A DNA stretch of 64,000 nt from Shewanella electrodiphila (GCF_023283985.1 NZ_JAKIKU010000007.1:248001-312000); one strand, 5' to 3'. Numbered from the stretch's first letter, positions 28,699 through 37,609 are shown. Numbers and translations are program-made. The notes: generated by a model not told the origin, from the letters alone.

Positions 28699-31371
28699 AT
28701 GAAAACCAAGCCGAGTTTTATCGCTAACAAGCTAAGTCTAGCTGTTGTCACTGCCATTTCTGCAGCCTCTCTTTTTACAACACTACCAGCTTACTCGGAA
28801 GAAACGCCTGCGGTTGATCCAGGTGAAGATTTCCCAATTGAAGTGATTGCTGTAACGGGTCGCTTGCGCACTTCTGCTTCAGCAGCAGTTGAAGAACGTC
28901 GTGAACAACCAACGGTTGTTGACATCATGGGTGCAGACCAAATTTCTCGCACAGGTGACAGTGACGCCGCCGCAGCGCTGCGCCGTGTGACTGGTTTGAC
29001 ACTAAAAGATGGCAAGTTTATTTACGTACGTGGTTTGGGCGAACGCTATTCAAGTACTTCTTTAAATGGTGCGGTTGTGCCATCACCAGACCCAACTCGT
29101 AACGTGGTACCGCTGGATATGTTCCCGGCCTCTATTATTGAGTCACTATCAGTACAAAAAGCCAGTACAGCCAGTACGCCAGCAGCTTTTGGTGGTGGTC
29201 ATGTTGATATTCGTACTAAATCCATTCCTGCAGACTTCTTTTTTAAAGTGTCTTTAGGTGGCCGTTACAACACCAACGATTCTGATGACACTTTCACTTA
29301 TAACGGTGGTGGTGATGATTGGATGGGCCAAGATGACGGCACTCGTTCAATGCCTAACAGCATTAATGATGTCAATAATATGTATGGCGGGATCAGCCCA
29401 ATTGATATCGTGACAGGTTCAAACGGTACCATTGATTTTGCCAAGGCGCAGGAAATTAACCGTGGGTTAGCCAGTGACATGTATCGCGACATGACGGTAT
29501 TTACTGAAAGCACTGACCCAGGTATTCGCGGTAACATCGCTATTGGCGATCGCTGGGATATTACTGATGACATTATTTTTGGCGCAATGTCGGCAGTTTC
29601 TTATAAGAAACAAGCTGAAAACTACACCAAAACGGAAGTGGAATTAGCGGGTGATGCTGACAACGTACAAATCGAAAACTCAAAAGATGTTATGGGTACT
29701 GATTCGATTGTGCAAATGTCTGGCATGCTCAATTTAGGTTTAGAAATTGGTTACGACCATAAAATTCAAACCTTCTCAACTTACCTGCGCGACACTTCAG
29801 ATGATGTATCAGTGGCAATTGAAGAAACCATCGATACGATTTCAGAGCCTAATGCTCTGCAAGTTTACGATGTGGCTTATGAAGAACGTAATCTGATTAG
29901 TAACCAAATTCAGGGTAACCATTTCTTTGAGTATCTATGGGACTTAGAAGCTAATTGGATGTATTCAAACGCAAGCTCTAAGCGTTATGCACCTAATGAG
30001 CTTTCGTACACTTATAACGTATTGTTTGATGATGCTAATAACATGACAAGCCGTAACTTGAATACTCAAGATGCGCCTAAATATGTTTATAGCCGCCTTG
30101 ATGATAATACCGAAAATTACAAGTTCGATTTAACCCTACCGTTTGAATTTGGCATGAACGTGCTAAAAATTAGTGGTGGTTACGAATACTTTGAGCGCAC
30201 CCGTGAAAGCTATGCAACACGTTTAGGTTTTGATGTTGGCTTAAGTCCAACAGATCCTAATGGTGACATCCTATCAACTGATTTTGATAATATTTTCTCT
30301 GATGACAATATTGCCAATGACACGCTTGATTTAGAACTTAAAGATGCTTCAACAGACACCGAAGATTACATTGCCGCAGAAATGATTGATGCAGGGTTTG
30401 TGAACCTTGATATCGACTTTGATGACGTATGGCGCTTTGTTGCGGGTGTTCGCTATGAAGATTTCCGCCGAGTGACATTACCACTAACGCCTGATGGCGA
30501 AATCTCAGATGAAGGTGGTCGTTATGACATGGAAGACTATGCTATCGCTGAAGATGGCTGGTTCCCATCAATGTCGTTAACCTGGAAATCATCTGATGTG
30601 AGTCAGTGGCGATTTGGTGCAAGTAAAACATTGGTGCGCCCTGACTTACGTGAAGTTGCGCCAGTACGTTTCCAAGACCCTATTACTGGTTTTGATTTCT
30701 TCGGTAACCCAGAGCTTGAAAGCTCTGATATTTACAACTTGGATTTACGTTGGGAATACTACTCAGAAGATGGCGCAAACTTAAGTGTTGGCGGTTTCTA
30801 CAAAGACGTCGATGCCCCGATTGAAGCGATTCAACGTATTTCTGAAGCCGGTCGTCAGCTCAAGTTTTACAATGCTGAATCAGGCGTTATTTATGGTATC
30901 GAAACCGAGTTTTTACATGACCTTGGCTTTATCGGCACAGAAGGCGGATTCTGGGAAGACTTCTTTGTCGCGGGTAACTTAACCTTAAGTGATTCAGAAA
31001 TTGAAATCTTAGCGAATGGTGAGATTGACCCAACTAATAATAAGCGCCGCATGACAGGTCACTCTGAGTGGGTTGCCAACATGCAGTTTAGCTATGATTC
31101 TGCTAATGAGTCACATAGTGCGACACTGGTATATAACGTGTTTGGTGAACGTATTGCTTATGGCGGACGCGGCGGGTTAGATGATGTTTATGAGCAACCT
31201 TTTCATAGTTTAGATTTCACATACAGCTACCTGCCAACAGAAAGCTTTGGGGTGAAATTTAAAGTGAAGAATATCCTAGGCGAAACAACCGAATACGATC
31301 AGCAAGACGTGGTGGTATACGCAAAAGAGCCAGGAACAGAATTCACTCTGCAATTCGATTACCAATACTAA
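28699..31371 (+). CDS. TonB-dependent outer-membrane receptor
   Basis: Outer-membrane active transporter (about 890 aa). A signal peptide (VVTAISAASLFTTLPAYS) is followed by a TonB-box-like stretch (IEVIAVTGRLR), a plug domain (VVDIMGADQISRTGDSDAAA, VRGLGERYSSTSLNG, GGGHVDIRT) and a beta-barrel ending in an aromatic residue (QFDYQY). The ATG at 28699 is preferred to a TTG at 28687. It is probably functionally linked to the repeat lipoprotein upstream. Substrate unknown; no siderophore, haem or carbohydrate genes are adjacent. Confidence 0.9.
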   Translation: MKTKPSFIANKLSLAVVTAISAASLFTTLPAYSEETPAVDPGEDFPIEVIAVTGRLRTSASAAVEERREQPTVVDIMGADQISRTGDSDAAAALRRVTGLTLKDGKFIYVRGLGERYSSTSLNGAVVPSPDPTRNVVPLDMFPASIIESLSVQKASTASTPAAFGGGHVDIRTKSIPADFFFKVSLGGRYNTNDSDDTFTYNGGGDDWMGQDDGTRSMPNSINDVNNMYGGISPIDIVTGSNGTIDFAKAQEINRGLASDMYRDMTVFTESTDPGIRGNIAIGDRWDITDDIIFGAMSAVSYKKQAENYTKTEVELAGDADNVQIENSKDVMGTDSIVQMSGMLNLGLEIGYDHKIQTFSTYLRDTSDDVSVAIEETIDTISEPNALQVYDVAYEERNLISNQIQGNHFFEYLWDLEANWMYSNASSKRYAPNELSYTYNVLFDDANNMTSRNLNTQDAPKYVYSRLDDNTENYKFDLTLPFEFGMNVLKISGGYEYFERTRESYATRLGFDVGLSPTDPNGDILSTDFDNIFSDDNIANDTLDLELKDASTDTEDYIAAEMIDAGFVNLDIDFDDVWRFVAGVRYEDFRRVTLPLTPDGEISDEGGRYDMEDYAIAEDGWFPSMSLTWKSSDVSQWRFGASKTLVRPDLREVAPVRFQDPITGFDFFGNPELESSDIYNLDLRWEYYSEDGANLSVGGFYKDVDAPIEAIQRISEAGRQLKFYNAESGVIYGIETEFLHDLGFIGTEGGFWEDFFVAGNLTLSDSEIEILANGEIDPTNNKRRMTGHSEWVANMQFSYDSANESHSATLVYNVFGERIAYGGRGGLDDVYEQPFHSLDFTYSYLPTESFGVKFKVKNILGETTEYDQQDVVVYAKEPGTEFTLQFDYQY

Positions 31372-31448
31372 AAATAGTAACAGGGTTATCTGTCACTGCA
31401 TTGCGGATAAATGGTAACCCTTGGTTTTCTTGAGTGTAACAAGGTACT

Positions 31449-31490
31449 GATTTTTAGCATTATTACTTCATCCTTTTAATGCTAAAAATC
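31449..31490. repeat. Inverted repeat downstream of the TonB receptor gene
   Basis: Perfect 13-bp arms (GATTTTTAGCATT and AATGCTAAAAATC) with a 16-base spacer. The spacer motif TTACTTCATCC recurs in altered form (ATACTTCATCC) about 180 bp further on. It could be a weak terminator or part of a decayed repeat element. Confidence 0.5.
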
Positions 31491-31677
31491 CAGTATGTAG
31501 TGTGATTTAGAGTAGGAAGTCTGGAACACTTCTTTGCAATTAATCACACGCTTCTTTATTGATAAGACGTTATTTAAGACAGGCGTTTTTAAACGAAGAA
31601 GTGATAAGTAAAAATAGCAACGCGAGTGCTAATGTTTGTGGTAATACTTCATCCTGTTATTGCGACATAAAGCGCGA

Positions 31678-31714
31678 GGCCACTTTCTTCTGGAACAAGA
31701 AAGTGGCCGTTTTT
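31678..31714 (+). terminator. Rho-independent terminator
   Basis: Perfect 12-bp stem (GGCCACTTTCTT with AAGAAAGTGGCC), seven-base loop, then GTTTTTG. It probably ends the TonB receptor transcript about 300 bp after the stop. An open frame of 70 codons across this region is taken as spurious. Confidence 0.82.
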
Positions 31715-31793
31715 GTTTCTGACTATTTGTTTTTTATACAGCTAGCTACAGAACATTTAAATAAAGACTAACGTCAATAGAGTTAGTAATAGC

Positions 31794-32924
31794 TTAAAAA
31801 TAGTAACCAAAGTTAATGTTAATGCGTTTATCCCAGTCATCACCCATTTCAGGTAAACCTACATGGTCATTATTAGCGGTAGAAAACGTCATGTTTTTAC
31901 CCAAAATAAAGTCAACCATGGTGTAAGTCGCACCAGCAGAGATCGCACAACCTGTGACGTTTTGCATGCTGTTGTCATAGCTATCGTCAGCAACATCAGG
32001 GGTCATTAAACCGAAATCGTTGTAACATTTAACACTACCAAAATCAGTGGCAAAGGTTTTAGCGATATTTGCACTGTACGCTTGGCCTTTAGAGGCTATT
32101 TCATACTGCCAACTCACTACAGCAATACCGATTTTATTGTCGTCAGCAGAGTCTGCTGCATCGTACTCGTATTGCATCGCTTGCAGTTGCAAGTTCCAGC
32201 CTTTGTAAGTGCTATCTAAATGCAACGCTACAGCATAACGGTCGCCCATATTACCTGTATCACTGTTATAGATTTGACCGTATTGAACAGAGCCACCAAA
32301 TGTAGTCGAACCGCCTTCATACTCAGAAGTATAGGTTTGTCTAAAGTTAAAGCCGTTAGTTTCTTCGTTGTGGTATTCAGTGCCATTGATTTCACCACTG
32401 AATAATGACGCAGAATAACGTTTGTTTTCCGTTGCACTGTAAACAGGATTTTTGTAGAACGCGAAATCAGTGTTCCAGCCATTATTGTCGTAAGAGGCTT
32501 TAATACCCACATCGTGATTATCTTCAAAACCTAGGTAGTAAGGTATACCAAACCAGAAACTATTAGAGATAAACTCAGGGTTACCAAAAGGCACTTTATT
32601 AATACCGACTTGCAGCTGCCAATTCGGATCAATATCATAAGAGCCGTAACCGTATTTGATATAGTTACTGCCTGAAGTAAAGCGATATTCAGCAGCTAAA
32701 CCCCAATCACCTTTTTTACCATTAAACTTAATGGCAGCCATCTCGAAATCAAGCTCACCTAGTTTATCTTTATTAGATTCGTCATAATCTCTATATGCAT
32801 AATTTACGCGCACTGCGCCACCGATGTTAATACCATCTTCTTGCTCTTCTGCCATGACGTTGACTGAAGACATTGCAATTGCTGTGGCCACCATCGACAA
32901 CATAAACTTGGCGGTGTTTTTCAT
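31794..32924 (-). CDS. Outer-membrane porin, copy 1
   Basis: Trimeric-porin-like beta-barrel protein (376 aa) with a signal peptide ending NVMA/EEQ, alternating amphipathic strands and a C-terminal Phe (NFGYYF). It is the last gene of a five-gene operon with a flavoprotein, tetraheme cytochrome, cupin and DUF3299 gene, so it probably admits the substrate of that pathway. The start has AAGGAC upstream. The central block (about residues 137-350) is nearly identical to the porin at 37610-38743, while the N-terminus differs clearly, which points to gene conversion. Confidence 0.85.
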   Translation of the reverse strand: MKNTAKFMLSMVATAIAMSSVNVMAEEQEDGINIGGAVRVNYAYRDYDESNKDKLGELDFEMAAIKFNGKKGDWGLAAEYRFTSGSNYIKYGYGSYDIDPNWQLQVGINKVPFGNPEFISNSFWFGIPYYLGFEDNHDVGIKASYDNNGWNTDFAFYKNPVYSATENKRYSASLFSGEINGTEYHNEETNGFNFRQTYTSEYEGGSTTFGGSVQYGQIYNSDTGNMGDRYAVALHLDSTYKGWNLQLQAMQYEYDAADSADDNKIGIAVVSWQYEIASKGQAYSANIAKTFATDFGSVKCYNDFGLMTPDVADDSYDNSMQNVTGCAISAGATYTMVDFILGKNMTFSTANNDHVGLPEMGDDWDKRININFGYYF

Positions 32925-32953
32925 ATTTTTGTCCTTGAAAGTATTGCTAACTC

Positions 32954-33421
32954 TCAGTGTTGATGTGAATGAGCTGCGCTGGTTTTCGCTACCGAAATGG
33001 GATACTCGATAGCTTCAATCCCTTTGAGTGCATAACCGGTTTTGGCAAAGCCTGATTGTGCCGATTTAATACTGAGTGTACCGGCGATATACATAGGATG
33101 ATGTGCATCAGGGATGGCTATCGGCTCATCAAATACCACATGGATGAGCTGATTGGCGGGAGCAGGAGGTTTATGAAAGCACGCGCCTTGCTGCGGCGTA
33201 AGTAAGAAGTTCTTACTGCGGCTAACATCTAGGCCATCTAAAGGCACTATAAATCCCGGTATAATGATCGTTTTACCGTCAAGGTCTTGATTGACGTTGG
33301 TTGCGACGGGTAAGTCGCTTGGTCCAGGAGCCAATTGTTGCCATAAAATCGACATGGCCTCATCGGCAGCTAATTGGCTGCTGAACAGTACAGCGATAAA
33401 CAATATTAGTGATTTTTTCAT
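32954..33421 (-). CDS. DUF3299 periplasmic protein
   Basis: Small exported protein (about 155 aa) with signal peptide KKSLILFIAVLFSSQLAA and the DUF3299 pattern: a core GFIVPLD followed by the Cys-His signature QGACFHKPPAPANQLIHV. The C-terminus is His-rich (AAHSHQH). This suggests binding of metal or a redox role, but no function is established. The start is uncertain: an ATG at 33421, or an upstream TTG at 33439 that lies inside a hairpin (GGGCCA...TGGCCC), which may hide or regulate initiation. It is fourth in the flavocytochrome operon. Confidence 0.7.
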   Translation of the reverse strand: MKKSLILFIAVLFSSQLAADEAMSILWQQLAPGPSDLPVATNVNQDLDGKTIIIPGFIVPLDGLDVSRSKNFLLTPQQGACFHKPPAPANQLIHVVFDEPIAIPDAHHPMYIAGTLSIKSAQSGFAKTGYALKGIEAIEYPISVAKTSAAHSHQH

Positions 33422-33476
33422 AACTTTATGTTGGGCCAACGTGAGCTGGCCCTTCCTAGTTAACTATTAACCTGGA

Positions 33477-34217
33477 TTACTTAGCTTTTTGAACAACATC
33501 CCAGCCGTAACCACCATTACCTGAGCGCACAAGCTTAGAGTTGGTGTATGGGATAAAGTCGAACATTAGTTGCTCACCTGGACCTACATCTTGTGGCCAC
33601 TGGTATTTGAAGGTTGAGAACTTGCCATCTAGTGGGAACCAGTACATGTAGATCAGATCTTGATCATCATAGGTGTTTGGTGTGTAGTGCATTGCTTTAG
33701 ATGGGATCTCAATGTAGTCACCAGCACCAAATGGTTGCATGCGCTCTTGAGCCCACGTTAGTCCTTGACCACTTAGGCCGTAGTAACATTCCATTTCACG
33801 ATGGTAATGAGGTGCTGCCGTACCAGGCGCAACTCGAACTAAACCAATTACTGTTGGCTCATCGTTCAGCTCTTTCCAACACATGCCAACTTCAGTAGCG
33901 CCAGCACCGCCTTCTGGACAAGGGATAAGATTGCTTGGGTCATCAACACGCCAAGTTAACCAGCCTGATTCATTAGCTCCAGTGCCACCGTGATCGTTCG
34001 ACATGATAGAGTTGATGTCTTTTTTGCCAGACTTCAATTCTTCAAGGTACTTCATCGCTTGCTCTTGCTTACATACCATAGGCATGACTTTAGTTGGAGC
34101 ATTGATGGTAGACAGTGTTGGCTTTTCATTATGCCAAGGTTGGTCTGCTGGCTTGTCACCTGCTACAGCGCAACCTGTAACAAGGATTGCTGACATTGCG
34201 ATTAGTTTTTTCATCAT
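33477..34217 (-). CDS. Periplasmic cupin, DMSP-lyase-like
   Basis: Exported cupin protein (246 aa). The N-terminus has a lipobox-like VTGC at Cys16, so it may be a lipoprotein or simply periplasmic. The metal-binding set of a classical cupin is complete: H137 and H139 in PHYHRE, E143, and H177 in IPSKAMHY. E143 is followed by CYYGLSGQG, and Tyr near the metal is a feature of cupin DMSP lyases (DddQ/DddL/DddW/DddY superfamily). It is shorter than DddY. Being cotranscribed with a flavocytochrome c-type reductase and porin fits a lyase that makes an unsaturated acid for respiration. DMSP as substrate is inference. Confidence 0.6.
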   Translation of the reverse strand: MMKKLIAMSAILVTGCAVAGDKPADQPWHNEKPTLSTINAPTKVMPMVCKQEQAMKYLEELKSGKKDINSIMSNDHGGTGANESGWLTWRVDDPSNLIPCPEGGAGATEVGMCWKELNDEPTVIGLVRVAPGTAAPHYHREMECYYGLSGQGLTWAQERMQPFGAGDYIEIPSKAMHYTPNTYDDQDLIYMYWFPLDGKFSTFKYQWPQDVGPGEQLMFDFIPYTNSKLVRSGNGGYGWDVVQKAK

Positions 34218-34248
34218 CTATTCCTTTATATTGTTAGGTATTTCAGTT

Positions 34249-34602
34249 TTATTGTTTAAATTTTGGGAAGTCGAAATTGTGGCAATCCATGCAGATTGCT
34301 TGTTTCGGTTTATGCTCTCCGTGACACTCCATACACGGCGCTTCTTGGCCGTAATGCATGCTGTCATGAGGGTTCTGTTGAGCTTCATGGCCTTCACGTT
34401 TTGTTTGTTCTGCCAGTTCGCTCATGTCATGGCATTGCAAACAAGATTCATCTGACGGGAAGGCTTTCATCCCTTGGTCATGACAGGTTTTACAGCCTGA
34501 GTCGTATACCATTTCATGATAATCCCGCTGATCTTGCGCTTGTGCTGAAAGTGCAATGCAACCACCAAGAATGAGTGCAAGTAATGTGTTAACTGTCTTC
34601 AT
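34249..34602 (-). CDS. Periplasmic tetraheme cytochrome c
   Basis: Small tetraheme cytochrome (about 117 aa) with signal peptide ending SAQA and four CxxCH sites: CKTCH, CLQCH, CMECH and CMDCH. The layout matches the N-terminal haem domain of Shewanella flavocytochrome c fumarate reductase. It starts 11 bp after the flavoprotein gene (ATG at 34602, AAGGAAA upstream), so the two subunits of a split flavocytochrome c are encoded together. It likely passes electrons from CymA-type quinol dehydrogenases to the flavoprotein. Confidence 0.9.
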   Translation of the reverse strand: MKTVNTLLALILGGCIALSAQAQDQRDYHEMVYDSGCKTCHDQGMKAFPSDESCLQCHDMSELAEQTKREGHEAQQNPHDSMHYGQEAPCMECHGEHKPKQAICMDCHNFDFPKFKQ

Positions 34603-34613
34603 GGTAATTTTCC

Positions 34614-36116
34614 TTATGCCTTCATCATTGAACGAGCAGCAGTTACGCCAAATGCCATACACTCTGGTGTTGAACAGCCACCAAGTCGGCTCACACCATG
34701 TACGCCACCGGAAACTTCGCCTGCGGCATAAAGCCCTGGAATGCTTTGTCCTGTTTTTGCAGCAATCACTTCTGCTTTGGCATTAATTTGGATACCGCCT
34801 TGGCAGTAATGCACTTTTGGCCATAAGCGTTGCACGATGAATGGTGCAGTCAGATAGATACCAGTGCTCATGTTCATACGTTTGCCAAACTGCGGATCTT
34901 CGCCTGCTTTGACGTATTTGTTCCAATCATCTATCTGCTTTTTAAGCGCTTTGTTAGGTAGGTCAAAGTGCTTGGCAATCGCATCTACGCTGTCAAACTC
35001 CCAGGCAACGTTATATTTGAGGACGTTAGCCATAGAAGGATCTTTTTGCGCCTCATGTTTAGGTGCGATGAGTAATGCAGGGTTAGGGTTACCGTCTTTA
35101 TCTCTGCGTTGAACTTCTAAATCGGCACGGTGTTTACGGTCGGCAGTTTCATTCATGAAACGCTCGCCAGTGTTACGGTCGATAGCAATAGAGTGGGGGA
35201 AGTTATATAGCGAGAAACCTGCGCCGTAGCCAAAGCCACCTTCATCAGGAGATGCCCAAGGGCCTGATTGAATAAAGCTCAAGTGAATTGGCATAGCACC
35301 TTCTGCAAGCATGGCAATTAGGCCATCACCTGTTGCGCCACGCGCATTGGTACAGCCCACTTCATTACCTAAGTTGGGGTCTAGTGCTTGGCGGAAGTTG
35401 ACGTTAGCACCAAAACCGCCTGTTGCAATCAACACACCTTTCTCAGCTTTTACATTGATGAGTTCGCCCGATTCTTCATGACCGAAGTGGTAGCCACGAC
35501 GTATTTGAATACCTAGAACAGTGCCGTCTTTTGCGGTAATAAGGTGTTCGAACTTATGGCGGATTTTGGTTTTAACGCCGTAGCTTCTAGCCGTTTTGAG
35601 CATTGGGCGGATAAAACCTGCACCACTGCGTTCAACTACTTGGTGACTACGGGTGGCACTTGTACCGCCTGTGTTGATGATGTGATCGCGATAAACACAG
35701 CCACAATCTTTAGTCAGTTGGTAAATGTATGGACCGAGTTCAGCGCTGTGACGCAGTAATTCTTCACTGGCATAGCCTCGGCCAGATTTTAGTTGGTCTT
35801 GCACCATTAACTCTGCGCTGTCTTCAATGCCTAGCTGTTTTTGTAGATCAGTATTGGCAAAACAAGCTTGGCCAGCATTGAGGGTACTATTGCCACCATA
35901 TACGCCGAGCTTTTCAAAGATGACGATATCTTTAGCACCTAATTTACCCGCTTCAACTGCAGCGGCTAAGCCTGCAAAACCAGAACCTACGATAACGATC
36001 TCATGCTTTTCATCCCACTTCACTTCTGATGAATTAGCGCTAACTGCTAATGGTGAAAGTGCGCCAACGGCAGCAGCTCCAGCCCCAAATTTTAAAAATG
36101 AACGTCTTGTTTGCAT
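34614..36116 (-). CDS. Tat-exported flavocytochrome c flavoprotein (fumarate-reductase-like)
   Basis: FAD-binding reductase subunit (500 aa) of the FccA/UrdA superfamily without its own haem domain. The N-terminus is a Tat signal (TRRSFLKFG). The FAD motif is IVIVGSGFAGLAAAVEAG. Arg residues aligned with the FccA acid catalyst (R327 in NETADRKHR) and carboxylate clamp (R477 in HGVSRLGG) are kept. The FccA substrate histidines are changed: IQAHPT becomes IQSGPW, and VHHTMGG becomes VHYCQGG (H436-Y437). The substrate is thus probably an unsaturated acid other than fumarate. First gene of the operon, with GGAGG before the ATG. Confidence 0.85.
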   Translation of the reverse strand: MQTRRSFLKFGAGAAAVGALSPLAVSANSSEVKWDEKHEIVIVGSGFAGLAAAVEAGKLGAKDIVIFEKLGVYGGNSTLNAGQACFANTDLQKQLGIEDSAELMVQDQLKSGRGYASEELLRHSAELGPYIYQLTKDCGCVYRDHIINTGGTSATRSHQVVERSGAGFIRPMLKTARSYGVKTKIRHKFEHLITAKDGTVLGIQIRRGYHFGHEESGELINVKAEKGVLIATGGFGANVNFRQALDPNLGNEVGCTNARGATGDGLIAMLAEGAMPIHLSFIQSGPWASPDEGGFGYGAGFSLYNFPHSIAIDRNTGERFMNETADRKHRADLEVQRRDKDGNPNPALLIAPKHEAQKDPSMANVLKYNVAWEFDSVDAIAKHFDLPNKALKKQIDDWNKYVKAGEDPQFGKRMNMSTGIYLTAPFIVQRLWPKVHYCQGGIQINAKAEVIAAKTGQSIPGLYAAGEVSGGVHGVSRLGGCSTPECMAFGVTAARSMMKA

Positions 36117-36180
36117 TGTGTTGCCTCCGATTAACTTGGGCTAACAATATGCTTTCATCATTTAACTAAACATGCGCAAA

Positions 36181-36202
36181 ATCACACTTTATGCGGGGTG
36201 AT
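36181..36202. promoter_or_regulatory. Candidate operator between flavoprotein and TetR genes
   Basis: Inverted repeat ATCAC-N12-GTGAT in the divergent promoter region, 65 bp upstream of the flavoprotein start. It may bind the TetR protein or a Crp-like regulator. Short, so uncertain. Confidence 0.3.
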
Positions 36203-36300
36203 AATCTTTTTTGTGGAGCTGCTCAAGAAAATGTTTCTTTTAACTATAAAAATCTGCCTATAGCCGTAATATCAACTGGAATCAACTTGATAAATAAGAG

Positions 36301-37086
36301 ATGAACATGCACTGTCCAAATCATAAAATGGATGTAATAAGGTGTAATCAATTATTAGATGCGGCAGAAGAACTTATTGATAATCAAGGGGTTGTTTCTT
36401 TTAGGTTTGCACAGATCGCCAAGGGTGCTCAGTGTTCAACCAACACGCTTTACAAATATTTTGAGTCAAAAGAAGATGTATTAGTTTGCTTGTTTTTACG
36501 CAATACAACTTCATCAAGAATGCCCGATTTTATTAAAGATAATCCTCATTTAACTGTTCATGAACGTGCAGTGTTACCGCTTATCTTTACTTTTGAATTA
36601 GTAAAATTAAGCCCAATATTTAACATATTGAGAGTTGTTTCAATCAATAGCATGTTTTGGCAATTAGCCAGCTCTGATAAAATATCTATCCTTCGCAATC
36701 GGGTGAACCTCTTTTGGAGTTGTATTCGAAACCCATTGGAAGATGCCGTTGCCGCGGGTGAGCTGAATGCGACAGAAATGGATATCAAAAATTTATCCCA
36801 GTCACTGTACTTTTTTCTCGCTGGTGCGACATCTTCATATCAAAGTGGTTTGATGGATGATAAATATTTAAATTCTGATGATGCGGATGGTTTACGTCAT
36901 ATCAGCCGTTTGATGAATTACTACCATTGGCGCACACCGATTACGCAGGAGATGATGCAAGGCTTAAGTCAACGTATTCGTCAGTTTTTAGATCATGGTG
37001 CTGGTCAAAAGCGCACGTGTGAAACTTGTTTAGCGACAGGTAAAATGGTTTGTAGTGTTCGTGCTGAGAAATCTGGGACTTCCTAG
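36301..37086 (+). CDS. TetR/AcrR-family regulator
   Basis: Transcription regulator (261 aa) with an N-terminal TetR helix-turn-helix: LLDAAEELIDNQGVVSFRFAQIA then KGAQCSTNTLYKYFESKEDVL. It is divergent from the flavocytochrome operon with a 184-bp shared region, so it probably controls that operon. The C-terminus has an unusual Cys cluster (CETCLATGKMVC), which may sense redox state or metal. The start could be the ATG six bases later. An inverted repeat ATCAC-N12-GTGAT at 36181-36202 lies in the shared region. Confidence 0.85.
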   Translation: MNMHCPNHKMDVIRCNQLLDAAEELIDNQGVVSFRFAQIAKGAQCSTNTLYKYFESKEDVLVCLFLRNTTSSRMPDFIKDNPHLTVHERAVLPLIFTFELVKLSPIFNILRVVSINSMFWQLASSDKISILRNRVNLFWSCIRNPLEDAVAAGELNATEMDIKNLSQSLYFFLAGATSSYQSGLMDDKYLNSDDADGLRHISRLMNYYHWRTPITQEMMQGLSQRIRQFLDHGAGQKRTCETCLATGKMVCSVRAEKSGTS

Positions 37087-37163
37087 GCTTTGCTAAACAC
37101 CAAATGAGTTACATTGTAAGTTCAATGCGAGGTGTTTTGAGCAAAGGCAAACACTGATACCAA

Positions 37164-37433
37164 GAATTTAAAATTGAAGCGGTTAGGCAGACAAATGAAC
37201 GTGGCTATTCAGTCGCTGAGGTATCAGAACGATTTGGTATTTTACTTAAAACTTTTTATCTCTGACAAAGCCATTTGTTAGATAAAGCTAAGTTTAAGTC
37301 TAAGTCTAAGTCTAAGTCTAAGTCTAAGTCTAAGTCTAAGTCTAAGTTTAAGTCATCTAAATCATCGGATGAACAATTAAAGATCGGCCAACTTGAAGCC
37401 GAATTAGAATGGACGAAAGGGCAATATCGATGA
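37164..37433 (+). pseudogene. IS3-family transposase OrfA remnant
   Basis: The translated frame reads EFKIEAVRQTNERGYSVAEV then SERFGILLKTFYL, the helix-turn-helix start of IS3-type OrfA. It is broken by a TGA where the family has Trp (LYNWRK). After it the same frame continues, with a (Lys-Ser)n expansion caused by the AAGTCT repeat, into DEQLKIGQLEAELEWTKGQ, the coiled-coil end of OrfA, and stops. There is no start codon and no OrfB. An old insertion-sequence fragment between the TetR and porin genes. Confidence 0.85.
37296..37343. repeat. AAGTCT hexanucleotide microsatellite
   Basis: Eight perfect copies of AAGTCT inside the transposase remnant, flanked by AAGTTT variants. It arose by slippage expansion and encodes alternating Lys-Ser in the former reading frame. 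Confidence 0.95.
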
Positions 37434-37524
37434 AGGTATGTCGGATTGGTTGAGTTATTGTTGCAGCTGGAAGTGCTATCAATCGAGTCATCAATGACCC
37501 ATATGAGTTACAAAGTTGAAGGTA

Positions 37525-37568
37525 AAACAGACAGAAACTAAGGAGCATGAATTTGTTTCTGTCTGTTT
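37525..37568 (-). terminator. Terminator of porin copy 2
   Basis: Perfect 14-bp stem (AAACAGACAGAAAC with GTTTCTGTCTGTTT) around a 16-base loop, 42 bp beyond the stop of the minus-strand porin gene. The loop is long, so termination efficiency is uncertain. Confidence 0.6.
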
Positions 37569-37609
37569 GATTATCTAACGCTTGGATTATCGCATTTAGG
37601 TTCTAATCT

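Noticed and set aside
31559..31771. 70-codon frame downstream of the TonB receptor
   Set aside because: It runs across a strong terminator hairpin, has no clear ribosome-binding site and no recognisable motif.
34003..34455. 150-codon frame opposite the cupin and cytochrome genes
   Set aside because: It is the shadow of two well-supported genes with haem and cupin motifs on the other strand.
37296..37343. Hexamer repeat considered as a CRISPR or telomere-like array
   Set aside because: The unit is only 6 bp without spacers and lies in a transposase remnant, so it is a simple microsatellite.
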